From NCBI RefSeq assembly GCF_001758425.2, contig NZ_MDSS02000038.1, positions 1 to 33,891 on the forward strand: a stretch of 33,891 bases of DNA, in the 5' to 3' direction. The notes under the pieces are model-generated. The model did not search any database. It was not told the DNA's origin and saw nothing but the letters and a program-made list of their open reading frames with translations. The number at the start of each line of letters is the position of its first letter. Position 1 is the first letter of the stretch. The stretch comes from Nesterenkonia sp. PF2B19. Lineage in GTDB: Bacteria > Actinomycetota > Actinomycetes > Actinomycetales > Micrococcaceae. The position numbers and the translations under genes were made by a program. This document shows, piece after piece, positions 15,952-24,113 of the stretch.

Positions 15952-17559
15952 TCAGCGCAGCGGGGAGCCCAGGGCCTGGTCTGCGGCGGCCAGGATGTCG
16001 CCGTCGCGGACCAGGTCCACCACCTCATCGATCTCCGGGGCCAGGTACCGGTCGGTGTCCGGGCCGGCGACCCGGGAACGCACGGCCCGGCGCACCGCGG
16101 TGATCGCCGGGGCGGTGCGGGCCTGGTCCACTCCGCCGTCGCGCATGTCGAGGCCACGGGCCGCGGTGAGGATCTCCACCGCCAGCACCCGGATGATCCC
16201 GTCGACGGCGCGGCGCAGCTTCAGCCCGGCCGCCCAGCCCATCGAGACGTGGTCCTCCTGCATCGCCGAGCTGGGGATGGAGTCCGCCGAGGCGGGCACG
16301 GCGAGCCGCTTGAGCTCGGAGACGATGCCGGCCTGCGTGTACTGGGCGATCATGTGTCCCGAGTCCACACCGGGGTCATGGGCGAGGAAGGCGTTGAGGC
16401 CGTGACTGCGGGAGGAGTCCAGCATCCGGTCGGTGCGCCGCTCCGACATCGAGGCGCAGTCCGCCACGGCGATGGCCAGGAAGTCCAGGACGTACCCCAC
16501 CGGGGCCCCGTGGAAGTTGCCGTTGGACTCCACACGGCCGTCCACCGTGACCACCGGGTTGTCGATCGCGGAGGCCAGCTCATAGCCCGCCACGGCTTCG
16601 GCGTGGGCGAGCGTGGAACGTACCGCGCCGTGGACCTGGGGCGCGCAGCGCAGCGAGTAGGCGTCCTGGACCCGGGTGTGACGGTGCTCGCCGCCTCGGG
16701 TCTCGGCGATGAGGTCCGAGTCCGCGAGCAGGCGCCGCAGGTTCGAGGCGGCGTCAGCCTGCCCGGGCTGTGGGCGCAGCGCGTGGAGGTCCTCGGCGAA
16801 GACGGAGTCGGTGCCGCGCAGCGCCTCGATGGTCATCGCCGTGGCGATGTCTGCGGTACACACCAGCCGCCGCAGATCGGCGGCGGCCATGAGCAGCATG
16901 CCCAGCATGCCGTCGGTGCCGTTGATCAGCGCCAGGCCCTCCTTCTCCTGCAGCTCGATCGGCTCGATTCCGGCCGCGGCGAGCGCCTCACCGGCCGGAC
17001 GACGCACGCCGTCGGCGTCGAAGACCTCTCCCTCCCCCATCACGGCCAATGCGCAGTGCGACAGCGGCGCGAGGTCACCCGAGCAGCCCAGTGAGCCGTA
17101 CTCGCCGACCACAGGAGTGATCCCGGCGTTGAGCAGCGCGGCATAGCGCCGAGCGACCTCCGGGCGGACGCCGGTGCGGCCGGTGGTCATGGTGGCCAGC
17201 CGGTTGAGCATCAGCGCACGGACGACCTCGCGGTCCACGGGCGCACCCGAGGAGGCGGCGTGGGAACGCACCAGGGAGCGCTGCAGCTGGCGGCGGCGCT
17301 CCGGCGGGATCTGCTTGACCGCGAGCGCGCCGAAGCCGGTGGAGACTCCGTAGTGCGGCAGCGGATCCTCGGCCAGCGTGTCGATCACCGCGCGGGAGAG
17401 CCTCATGGCCTCCTCGGCCTGCTCGCTGAGCGCCACCGGGGCACCGTGTCGGGCGACGGCCAGCACCTCTTCCTGCCGCAGCGGGCCCGGGCCCATGGTG
17501 ACCGTCTGCTCAGCCGCGTGCTGCGCTCCGTCTGCTTGTGTCGTCGACGCTGACGTCAT
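15952..17559 (-). CDS. hutH: Histidine ammonia-lyase
   Basis: HutH deaminates L-histidine to trans-urocanate, the first step of histidine breakdown. The 535-residue product has the catalytic-Tyr segment YGVSTGFG (70-77), the MIO prosthetic-group region GSLGCSGDLAPLSH (156-168) with Cys159-Ser160-Gly161, GTDGMLGMLL, and the VQDAYSLRCAPQVHG segment. CSG replaces the more common ASG; I recall actinobacterial HutH proteins that have it, so it should still cyclise. ATG 17559 is preceded by GGAGG. It is divergent from the IclR regulator, and its transcript should end at the hairpin at 15854-15894. Confidence 0.95.
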   Translation of the reverse strand: MTSASTTQADGAQHAAEQTVTMGPGPLRQEEVLAVARHGAPVALSEQAEEAMRLSRAVIDTLAEDPLPHYGVSTGFGALAVKQIPPERRRQLQRSLVRSHAASSGAPVDREVVRALMLNRLATMTTGRTGVRPEVARRYAALLNAGITPVVGEYGSLGCSGDLAPLSHCALAVMGEGEVFDADGVRRPAGEALAAAGIEPIELQEKEGLALINGTDGMLGMLLMAAADLRRLVCTADIATAMTIEALRGTDSVFAEDLHALRPQPGQADAASNLRRLLADSDLIAETRGGEHRHTRVQDAYSLRCAPQVHGAVRSTLAHAEAVAGYELASAIDNPVVTVDGRVESNGNFHGAPVGYVLDFLAIAVADCASMSERRTDRMLDSSRSHGLNAFLAHDPGVDSGHMIAQYTQAGIVSELKRLAVPASADSIPSSAMQEDHVSMGWAAGLKLRRAVDGIIRVLAVEILTAARGLDMRDGGVDQARTAPAITAVRRAVRSRVAGPDTDRYLAPEIDEVVDLVRDGDILAAADQALGSPLR

Positions 17560-17596
17560 GATCCGAACCTCCAGGTGTTGCCATCTGATGAAAATC

Positions 17597-17617
17597 GCGT
17601 TTCAATAAGTGAAACGC
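17597..17617. promoter_or_regulatory. Inverted repeat GCGTTTCA-N5-TGAAACGC, probable IclR operator
   Basis: Two perfect 8-bp arms surround ATAAG in the 111-bp divergent hutH/regulator gap. The left arm also forms a second inverted repeat with an upstream TGAAA (TGAAAATCGCGTTTCA, 17589-17604), so three TTTCA/TGAAA half-sites occur in 26 bp. IclR-family proteins bind AT-rich pseudo-palindromes of this kind. The site is placed to control both directions. Binding is inferred. Confidence 0.65.
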
Positions 17618-17670
17618 ACTCACGCCGTCTTGGCAAGGCCCACCACCCCGGGCCGGAGAAGGAGAGCATC

Positions 17671-18366
17671 GTGGCAGAACCGTCGACACGCACCGTCAGC
17701 CGCGCCCTGGACCTGCTCGCCGCCGTCTGCGACGCCGGCGACGTGTCCTTGGCGGACGCGGCTCGGCGCACCGAGCTCAACTCCTCCACCGCGCTGCGCC
17801 TGCTGCGCACCCTGGAGGGCGCCGGCTTCGTCCGCCGCGACGACGACGGCGTCTACCGCCCCGGACTGCGCATCGTCCAGCTCGGCGCCCAAGCGCTGAG
17901 TGCGGAATCCCTGGTCTCCCTGGCCGAGGCGCCGCTGCGTCGGCTCGTGGAGGCCACCGGCGAGTCCTGCTACCTGAGCGTGCCTCACCTGCAGGGCACC
18001 CGCGGCGAGCATGGGATCTACCTGGCCATGGAGGAGGGCACGCACTCCATCCGCCACACCTCCTGGGTCGGACGGACCGTCCCGCTGGAGGGTACGGCCG
18101 TCGGCGCCGCCCTGCGCGGCGACGTCCCTGACGCCGGACCGGAGGCCGGCTACGTCGTCGCCGGCGACGTCGTCGAATCCGACGTCACGGCGATCGCGGC
18201 CCCGGTCCGCGTGCCCGCCGCCGACCGGGAGGGCCGCATCGTGGCGGCCCTCTCCGTGGTCGCCCCCTCCTACCGGATGGATGAGACCACCGTGACCGCC
18301 TGCGGGCGGCTGCTGGCCGAGGAGGCCCGCAGCATCCTGCACGCCGTCGAGACCGCCGACTCCTGA
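17671..18366 (+). CDS. IclR-family regulator of the hut genes
   Basis: The 231-residue protein has an N-terminal IclR winged HTH (SRALDLLAAVCDAGDVSLADAARRTELNSSTALRLLRTLEGAGFVRRD, about 10-58) and a C-terminal GAF-like effector domain. The latter includes HTSWVGRTVPLEGTAVGAAL and IAAPVRVPAADREGRIVAALSVVAPSYRM, both typical of the family. GTG 17671 is preceded by GGAGAAGGAGAG, and the 32 in-frame codons upstream lie in the operator region. It is divergent from hutH and upstream of hutU, so I infer a histidine- or urocanate-responsive switch. Repression or activation cannot be told from sequence. Confidence 0.87.
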   Translation: MAEPSTRTVSRALDLLAAVCDAGDVSLADAARRTELNSSTALRLLRTLEGAGFVRRDDDGVYRPGLRIVQLGAQALSAESLVSLAEAPLRRLVEATGESCYLSVPHLQGTRGEHGIYLAMEEGTHSIRHTSWVGRTVPLEGTAVGAALRGDVPDAGPEAGYVVAGDVVESDVTAIAAPVRVPAADREGRIVAALSVVAPSYRMDETTVTACGRLLAEEARSILHAVETADS

Positions 18367-18425
18367 GCCGTCCAGACCCGAGCCGTCCAGACCCGAACCA
18401 CCGACCGCTGACACCCGCTGACACC
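18365..18425. repeat. Short tandem repeats between the IclR gene and hutU
   Basis: GAGCCGTCCAGACCC occurs twice head to tail (18365-18394), then CGCTGACACC occurs twice (18406-18425). The first copy overlaps the regulator's stop codon. The 87-bp gap has no other recognised element except the hutU ribosome site (CGAGG). These look like replication-slippage duplications; a protein-binding role is possible but unsupported. Confidence 0.7.
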
Positions 18426-18453
18426 CGCCGTCACCGACCACCGAGGATCACCG

Positions 18454-20202
18454 ATGACCACTCACACCACTGACACCACGCACGCCACCGGCACCGCCGC
18501 TGACTCCGCCCGGCCGGCCGCCCACACCCGCCACGACCCGTCCCGCAGCATCCGCGCACCGCGCGGCACCGAGCTGACGGCCAAGAGCTGGCAGACGGAG
18601 GCCCCGCTGCGGATGCTGATGAACAACCTCGACCCCGAGGTCGCCGAGCATCCCGAGGACCTGGTGGTCTACGGCGGCACCGGACGCGCCGCCCGCGACT
18701 GGGAGTCCTACGACGCCATCGTCGCGACGCTGAAGGACCTCGAGGACGACGAGACCCTGCTGGTGCAGTCGGGCAAGCCGGTCGGCGTCTTCCGGACCCA
18801 CGAGTGGGCGCCCCGTGTCCTGGTCGCCAACTCGAACCTGGTCGGCGACTGGGCCACCTGGGAGCAGTTCCGCAAGCTCGACGCCGAGGGCCTGATGATG
18901 TACGGCCAGATGACGGCCGGGTCCTGGATCTACATCGGCACCCAGGGCATCCTGCAGGGAACGTACGAGACCTTCGCCGCGGTGGCCACGAAGCGCTTCG
19001 GCGGCACGCTGGCCGGCACCCTGACCCTCACCGGAGGATGCGGGGGGATGGGCGGCGCCCAGCCGCTGGCGGTGACCCTCAACGACGGGGCGTGCCTGAT
19101 CGTCGACGTCAACGAGACCCGCCTGCGCCGCCGGGCCGCCAAGCGCTACCTCGACGAGGTGGAGCTGGACCTGGACCGCGCCCTGGAGAAGGTGCTGGCC
19201 GCCAAGGCCGAGGGCCGGGGCCTCTCGGTCGGCTATGTGGGCAACGCCGCCGAGGTGTTCCCCGCCCTGCTGGAGCGGCACCGTGCCGGTGAGTTCACCG
19301 TCGACATCGTCACCGACCAGACCAGCGCCCACGACCCGCTGTCCTACCTGCCGGTCGAGCACACCATGGAGGACTGGGAGGCCGCGGCCCAGGCCGATCC
19401 GGCCGGGTTCACCGCCAAGGCCCAGGCCTCGATGGCGGCCCATGTCCAGGCCATGGTGGAGTTCCAGGACGCCGGTGCCGAGGTCTTCGACTACGGCAAT
19501 TCGATCCGTGACGAGGCCCGTCAGGGCGGCTACGACCGGGCCTTCGAGTTCCCCGGCTTCGTGCCGGCCTACATCCGCCCGCTGTTCTGCGAGGGCCTCG
19601 GCCCGTTCCGCTGGGTCGCGCTCTCCGGCGACCCGGAGGACATCCGCGTCACCGATGAGGCGCTGAAGGAGCTGTTCCCGGAGAAGGAGCACCTCCACCG
19701 CTGGCTGGACGCCGCCGCCGAGCGCGTCGAGTTCGAAGGACTGCCGGCCCGCATCTGCTGGCTCGGCTACGGCGAGCGCCACCAGGCAGGCCTGCTGTTC
19801 AACCGGCTCGTCGCCGAGGGCAAGGTGTCCGCGCCGATCGTCATCGGACGCGACCACCTGGACTCCGGATCGGTGGCCTCCCCCTACCGGGAGACCGAGG
19901 CCATGGCCGACGGCTCCGACGCGATCGCCGACTGGCCGCTGCTCAACGCCCTGACCGCCACCGGCTCGGGAGCCTCCTGGGTCTCGCTGCACCACGGCGG
20001 CGGGGTCGGCATGGGCCGCTCCATCCACGCCGGGCAGGTCTCGCTGGCCGACGGCACCGAGCTGGCCGCGCAGAAGCTCGAGCGGCTGCTCACCAACGAC
20101 CCCGGCATGGGCGTCATCCGCCACGTCGACGCCGGCTACGACCGCGCCGTCGAGGTCGCCGAGGAGCGCGGTGTGCGCATCCCGATGCACGAGAACCGCT
20201 GA
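18454..20202 (+). CDS. hutU: Urocanate hydratase (urocanase)
   Basis: HutU hydrates urocanate to 4-imidazolone-5-propionate using tightly bound NAD+. The 582-residue product contains the NAD-binding [10 protein letters not shown] (194-203), [35 protein letters not shown] with the family's signature, and the C-terminal [17 protein letters not shown]. The first 30 residues are Thr/Ala/His-rich and poorly conserved. Length is slightly above the usual 550-560 because of that leader. The transporter gene starts 17 bp after its stop, so it opens the plus-strand hut operon. Confidence 0.96.
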   Translation: MTTHTTDTTHATGTAADSARPAAHTRHDPSRSIRAPRGTELTAKSWQTEAPLRMLMNNLDPEVAEHPEDLVVYGGTGRAARDWESYDAIVATLKDLEDDETLLVQSGKPVGVFRTHEWAPRVLVANSNLVGDWATWEQFRKLDAEGLMMYGQMTAGSWIYIGTQGILQGTYETFAAVATKRFGGTLAGTLTLTGGCGGMGGAQPLAVTLNDGACLIVDVNETRLRRRAAKRYLDEVELDLDRALEKVLAAKAEGRGLSVGYVGNAAEVFPALLERHRAGEFTVDIVTDQTSAHDPLSYLPVEHTMEDWEAAAQADPAGFTAKAQASMAAHVQAMVEFQDAGAEVFDYGNSIRDEARQGGYDRAFEFPGFVPAYIRPLFCEGLGPFRWVALSGDPEDIRVTDEALKELFPEKEHLHRWLDAAAERVEFEGLPARICWLGYGERHQAGLLFNRLVAEGKVSAPIVIGRDHLDSGSVASPYRETEAMADGSDAIADWPLLNALTATGSGASWVSLHHGGGVGMGRSIHAGQVSLADGTELAAQKLERLLTNDPGMGVIRHVDAGYDRAVEVAEERGVRIPMHENR

Positions 20203-20219
20203 TTCCGGAGCACCGCACC

Positions 20220-21572
20220 ATGGACCCCCGAGACCACTCCAGCGCCCCTGCGGACGGGAGCCAGACGTCCTCCCGCCCGCGGGGCCGCTGGCGGTTCATC
20301 CTCTACAGCGCGGTCGGCGTCGTCATGTTCTTCGTGCCGGTCACGATCGGCGAGTCGACGACGATCCCGCTGGACCACCTGGTCACCGCGCTGCGTGAGG
20401 CACTCGGCGGCGCGGCCGCCTATGTCGCGCTGGCGATCATCCTGGCCGGCACCGTCCGTCCCTTCGTCACCGGCCGGTGGCGCCGCTCCCCGGCCCGCAC
20501 CGTCTTCGCCCTGCTGAACGTCGTCGGCCTGACCACCAGTGTCATGATCGTCAGCGGGGTCGGCCCGGACGTCCTCTTCGCCCCGGAGCTGGGTCCGTTC
20601 CTCTACGAGGCGCTGGTGATCCCGGTGGGGCTGCTGGTGCCGGTAGGAGCGATCTTCCTGGCCCTGCTGGTCGGCTACGGCCTCATGGAGTACCTGGGCG
20701 TGCTCATGCAGCCGGTGATGCGCCCGCTGTGGCGCACTCCCGGCCGGTCGGCGATCGACGCCGTCGCGTCCTTCGTGGGCAGCTACTCGCTGGGTCTGCT
20801 GATCACCAACCGGGTCTACACCTCCGGGCAGTACACGGGACGCGAGGCCGCGATCATCGCCACCGGCTTCTCCACGGTCTCGGCCACCTTCATGGTGGTG
20901 GTCGCCCGCACCCTGGACCTGATGCACCTGTGGCTGTGGTACTTCTTCCTGACCCTGGTGGTCACCTACGCAGTCACGGTGATCGTGGTGCGGATCCCTC
21001 CGTTGAGCCGCATCCCCGACGACCACTTCCCCGGCGTCGAGCCGCAGCCGGAGGAGCGCATCACCCAGCACCGGATGCGCGCCGCCTGGTCCGCCTCCGG
21101 CGAGGCCCTCCAAGCCGCGCCCCCGGTGGTGAGGAACATGTCCCGCAGCTTCCTGGACGGTCTGCTGATGGCTATGCAGATCCTGCCCTCGATCATGTCC
21201 ATCGGGCTCATCGGGCTGCTGCTGGCCACCTTCACACCCCTGTTCGACTGGCTGGGATATCTGTTCCTTCCGCTGACCTGGGCGCTGCAGCTGCCTGACC
21301 CGCAGCTGGCCGCCACCGCCTCGGCCCTGGGCATCGCGGAGATGTTCCTGCCGGCCACGCTGGTGGCGGGACACGAGTCCGAGCTGCTGCGCCTGGTCAT
21401 CGGCGTCGTCTGCGTCTCCGGGGTGATCTTCTTCTCCGCCCTGGTGCCGTCCATCCTGGCCACCGAGATCCCCGTGAAGATCTGGCACCTCGTGGTCATC
21501 TGGGCGCAGCGGGTCCTGCTCACCCTGCTCTTCGCCACTCCCCTGGCCGCACTGATCCTAGGAGTCACATGA
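20220..21572 (+). CDS. YjiH-family membrane transporter, probably for histidine or urocanate
   Basis: This 450-residue polytopic membrane protein has roughly ten hydrophobic segments, the first at about 25-45 (WRFILYSAVGVVMFFVPVTI) and the last at the C terminus (LLTLLFATPLAALILGV). The repeated GATE/nucleoside-recognition-like region (SFVGSYSLGLLITNRVYTSGQYTGREAAIIATGFSTVSATFMVVVA) is typical of the YjiH family, whose substrates are largely undefined. A 25-residue polar N-terminus precedes the first segment. Its place between hutU and the amidohydrolase, with a 4-bp ATGA overlap to the latter, argues for uptake of a histidine-pathway compound. That substrate is an inference from context only. 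Confidence 0.83.
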   Translation: MDPRDHSSAPADGSQTSSRPRGRWRFILYSAVGVVMFFVPVTIGESTTIPLDHLVTALREALGGAAAYVALAIILAGTVRPFVTGRWRRSPARTVFALLNVVGLTTSVMIVSGVGPDVLFAPELGPFLYEALVIPVGLLVPVGAIFLALLVGYGLMEYLGVLMQPVMRPLWRTPGRSAIDAVASFVGSYSLGLLITNRVYTSGQYTGREAAIIATGFSTVSATFMVVVARTLDLMHLWLWYFFLTLVVTYAVTVIVVRIPPLSRIPDDHFPGVEPQPEERITQHRMRAAWSASGEALQAAPPVVRNMSRSFLDGLLMAMQILPSIMSIGLIGLLLATFTPLFDWLGYLFLPLTWALQLPDPQLAATASALGIAEMFLPATLVAGHESELLRLVIGVVCVSGVIFFSALVPSILATEIPVKIWHLVVIWAQRVLLTLLFATPLAALILGVT

Positions 21573-22856
21573 CTGAGACCGCATCCGCCGTCACCTCCCT
21601 GATGGCCGCCATCGCCGACGTCGGCACCGACCCGCGGCGCGGCGGGTACAGCCGCCCCGTCTGGTCCCCCGCGGAGAAGGACCTGCGCAGCTGGTTCCTC
21701 CAGGAGGCCCACAGCCGCGGGCTGGACACCGAGGAGGACCGCAACGGCATCCTCTGGGCGTGGTGGGATCTGCCCGCCGGACGCCGCGTCACCTCCTTGG
21801 AGGCCTCCCGGCAGGGTGCCCTGGTCACCGGCTCCCACCTGGACTCCGTGCCCGGCGGCGGGGCCTACGACGGCCCGCTCGGGGTCGCCTCCGCCCTGGC
21901 CGCCGTGGACGTGCTGCAGGCCCCGGGAGGCCGCCGGAGCCCTAGACCGCCGCCCGGCCGCTCGCCCGTGGCCGTCTTCCCCGAGGAGGAAGCTCCCGCT
22001 TCGGCGTGGCCTGCCTGGGGTCCCGTCTGCTGGCCGGGACCATTCCGGTGGAGCGGGCCCTGGGGCTGCGCGACGCCGCGGGCATCGCTTCGCGGAGGCC
22101 GCCCGCGCCGAGGGCCTGGACCCCGCCCACATCGGCCCCGACCCGGCCGCACTCGCCCGGATCGGACAGTTCGTCGAGCTGCATGTGGAGCAGGGCCGAG
22201 GACTCAACACCGATGAGCACCTCAGCGCCGGGGCGCCGGCGATCGCCGTGGGCTCCACCATCCTGGGCCACGGACGCTGGCGGATCAGCTTCCACGGCCA
22301 GGGCAACCACGCCGGCACCACGCTGATGTCCGATCGCTGCGACCCGATGGTCGCCGCCGCGGAGACCGTGATCGACGTACGACGCCTGGCCCGGGTGCAG
22401 CCCGAGGCGCGGGCGACGGTGGGGCGGGTCGAGCCTGTTCCGGGCGGCACCAACGTCATCGCATCCCGCGTGGACCTCTGGCTGGACGTCCGCCACCCGG
22501 AGGACGAGGTCACCGCCGCCCTGGTGGAGGACATCTGGCGCCACGCCCAGCAGGCGGCCCTCAGCGAGGGCTGCACGGCCGAGCTGACCGAGGAGTCGCT
22601 CTCCGGCACCGTGCACTTCGACCCGCAGCTCGCGGCCTCCCTCACCGAGGCGGTGCGCCGCAACGCGCCCGCCGCTCCTCTGCTGCCCACCGGCGCGGGC
22701 CATGACGCCGGAGTGCTCGCCGCGACGGTGCCCACCGGCATGATCTACGTGCGCAACCCCAGCGGCGTCAGCCACGCCCCGGAGGAGCATGTGGAGGACG
22801 ACGACGCCGTGCTGGGAGTCCACGCCCTGGCCGACGCCCTGGAGGATCTGCTGTGA
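21569..22856 (+). pseudogene. M20-family amidohydrolase (allantoate/N-carbamoyl-amino-acid type), two frameshifts
   Basis: The repaired product is about 429 residues. It has M20 metal-site motifs GSHLDSVPGGGAYDGPLGV (His, Asp), FPEEE, the FVELHVEQG segment, and a C-terminal GAGHDAGVLAATVPTGMIYVRNPSGVSHAPEEH with the last His. Relatives hydrolyse allantoate, N-carbamoyl or N-formyl amino acids. In this cluster the natural job is N-formylglutamate to glutamate plus formate after HutF, a HutG substitute; this is inferred. Coding moves through three frames: near 21992 GAAGCTCC probably should be GAAGGCTCC, and near 22086 ATCGCTTC should be ATCCGCTTC. The Pro/Arg-rich stretch at about 21925-21970 may hide another pair of indels. 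The gene overlaps both neighbours. Confidence 0.8.
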
Positions 22857-24113
22857 GCGCCACCCACACGCTGCCCGGGCTGGTCAACGCCCATTCCCAC
22901 GCGTTCCACCGGCTGCTGCGCGGGCGCACCCACGCGGGTCCGCACGGCGCGCCCGGCGACTTCTGGCGGTGGCGGGAGGAGATGTACCGCTCCGCCGAGG
23001 CGCTGACCCCGCAGACCATGGAGCAGCTGGCCACCGCCGTCTACGCCGAGATGGCCGCCTCGGGCTGGACCGCCGTCGGCGAGTTCCACTACCTGCACCA
23101 CCGGCCGGACGGGACCCCCTATGGCGGCGCGGACGCCGAGGGCGAGCACGCCATGGAGCGGGCCCTGGCCCGTGCCGCCCGGCGGGCCGGGATCCGGCTG
23201 GTCCTGTTGGACACCTGCTACCTGCGCGGCGGCCTCTCCCCGGCCGGGGAGCCGCTGGCGCTGAGCCCCGTGCAGCAGCGGTACGCCGACGACGGCGTGG
23301 CGGGCTGGGCGGCCCGCTGGGAGCGGCTGCACGACGCGCTGGTCCAAGAGGACTGCGGCTCCGGACTCATCACTCTCGGAGCCGCCATCCACTCCCTGCG
23401 CGCCGTCGACGCCGACCAGCTCGCCGAGCTCTCCGAGTGGGCCTCCGAGCACCCTGAGGTGCCGCTGCACATCCACCTCTCCGAGCAGCCGGCGGAGAAC
23501 GCCGCCGTGGAGGCCGAGCACGGGATGAGCCCCACCCGGCTGCTGCAGGAGCACGGCCTGCTCGGCCCCCGCCTGTCCGCCGTCCACGCGACGCATCTCA
23601 GCGACGAGGACATCGCGCTGCTGGGCGACGCCGCCGCCACGGTGGTGATGTGTCCGACCACCGAAGCCGACCTGGGCGACGGGATCGGCCCGGCCCACGA
23701 GCTCGCCGATGCCGGGGCGGTCATCGCCCTGGGCTCGGACCAGCACGCCGTGGTGGACCCCCTGCTGGAGATGCGGGCGCTGGAGCATGGTGAACGGGCA
23801 GCGCAGCGGCCAGCGGGGACGGTTCAGCCCGAGCCAGCTGGTGGAGGCGGCCACCGGCGCCGGGCGCCGCAGCCTGGGGCTGCTGAGCGTCGCCGAGACC
23901 GAGGACGCCGTGCTCCTCGACGCCGCCTCCGTCCGCACCGCCGGCGGTGACCCGGCCCAGAGCCCGCTGACCGCCACAGCCGCCGATGTGCTCTCGGTCC
24001 GCGTGGCCGGCACCGAGATCGCCCGCGAAGGCCACCACATGAAGCTCGGCGACCCGGCAGATCTCTACCGGGCCCTGTTCGCCGACCACCCCGAGCTGAG
24101 GAGCTTCCGATGA
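22853..24113 (+). pseudogene. hutF: Formimidoylglutamate deiminase, one frameshift and a short N-terminus
   Basis: HutF removes ammonia from N-formimidoylglutamate to give N-formylglutamate. It is an amidohydrolase-superfamily TIM barrel with metal ligands in NAHSHAFHR (about 13-21), HIHLSEQPAEN, and ALGSDQHAVVDPLLEMRALEH. The frame changes at 23796-23798, where CGGGCAG would read properly as CGGCAG (one extra G), giving GERQRSGQRGRFSPSQLVEAATGAG to a stop at 24113; unrepaired it ends at 23950. Known HutF proteins have some 45-60 residues before the HSH motif; here there are about 15, so part of the N-terminal beta-sandwich is missing. The start GTG overlaps the amidohydrolase stop and the stop overlaps hutI. 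Confidence 0.85.

Noticed and set aside
18365-18425. CRISPR-like array
   Set aside because: Head-to-tail repeats without spacers, only two copies each, and no cas genes.
18448-20190. 580-codon open frame opposite hutU
   Set aside because: Mirror of hutU codon bias; no domain.
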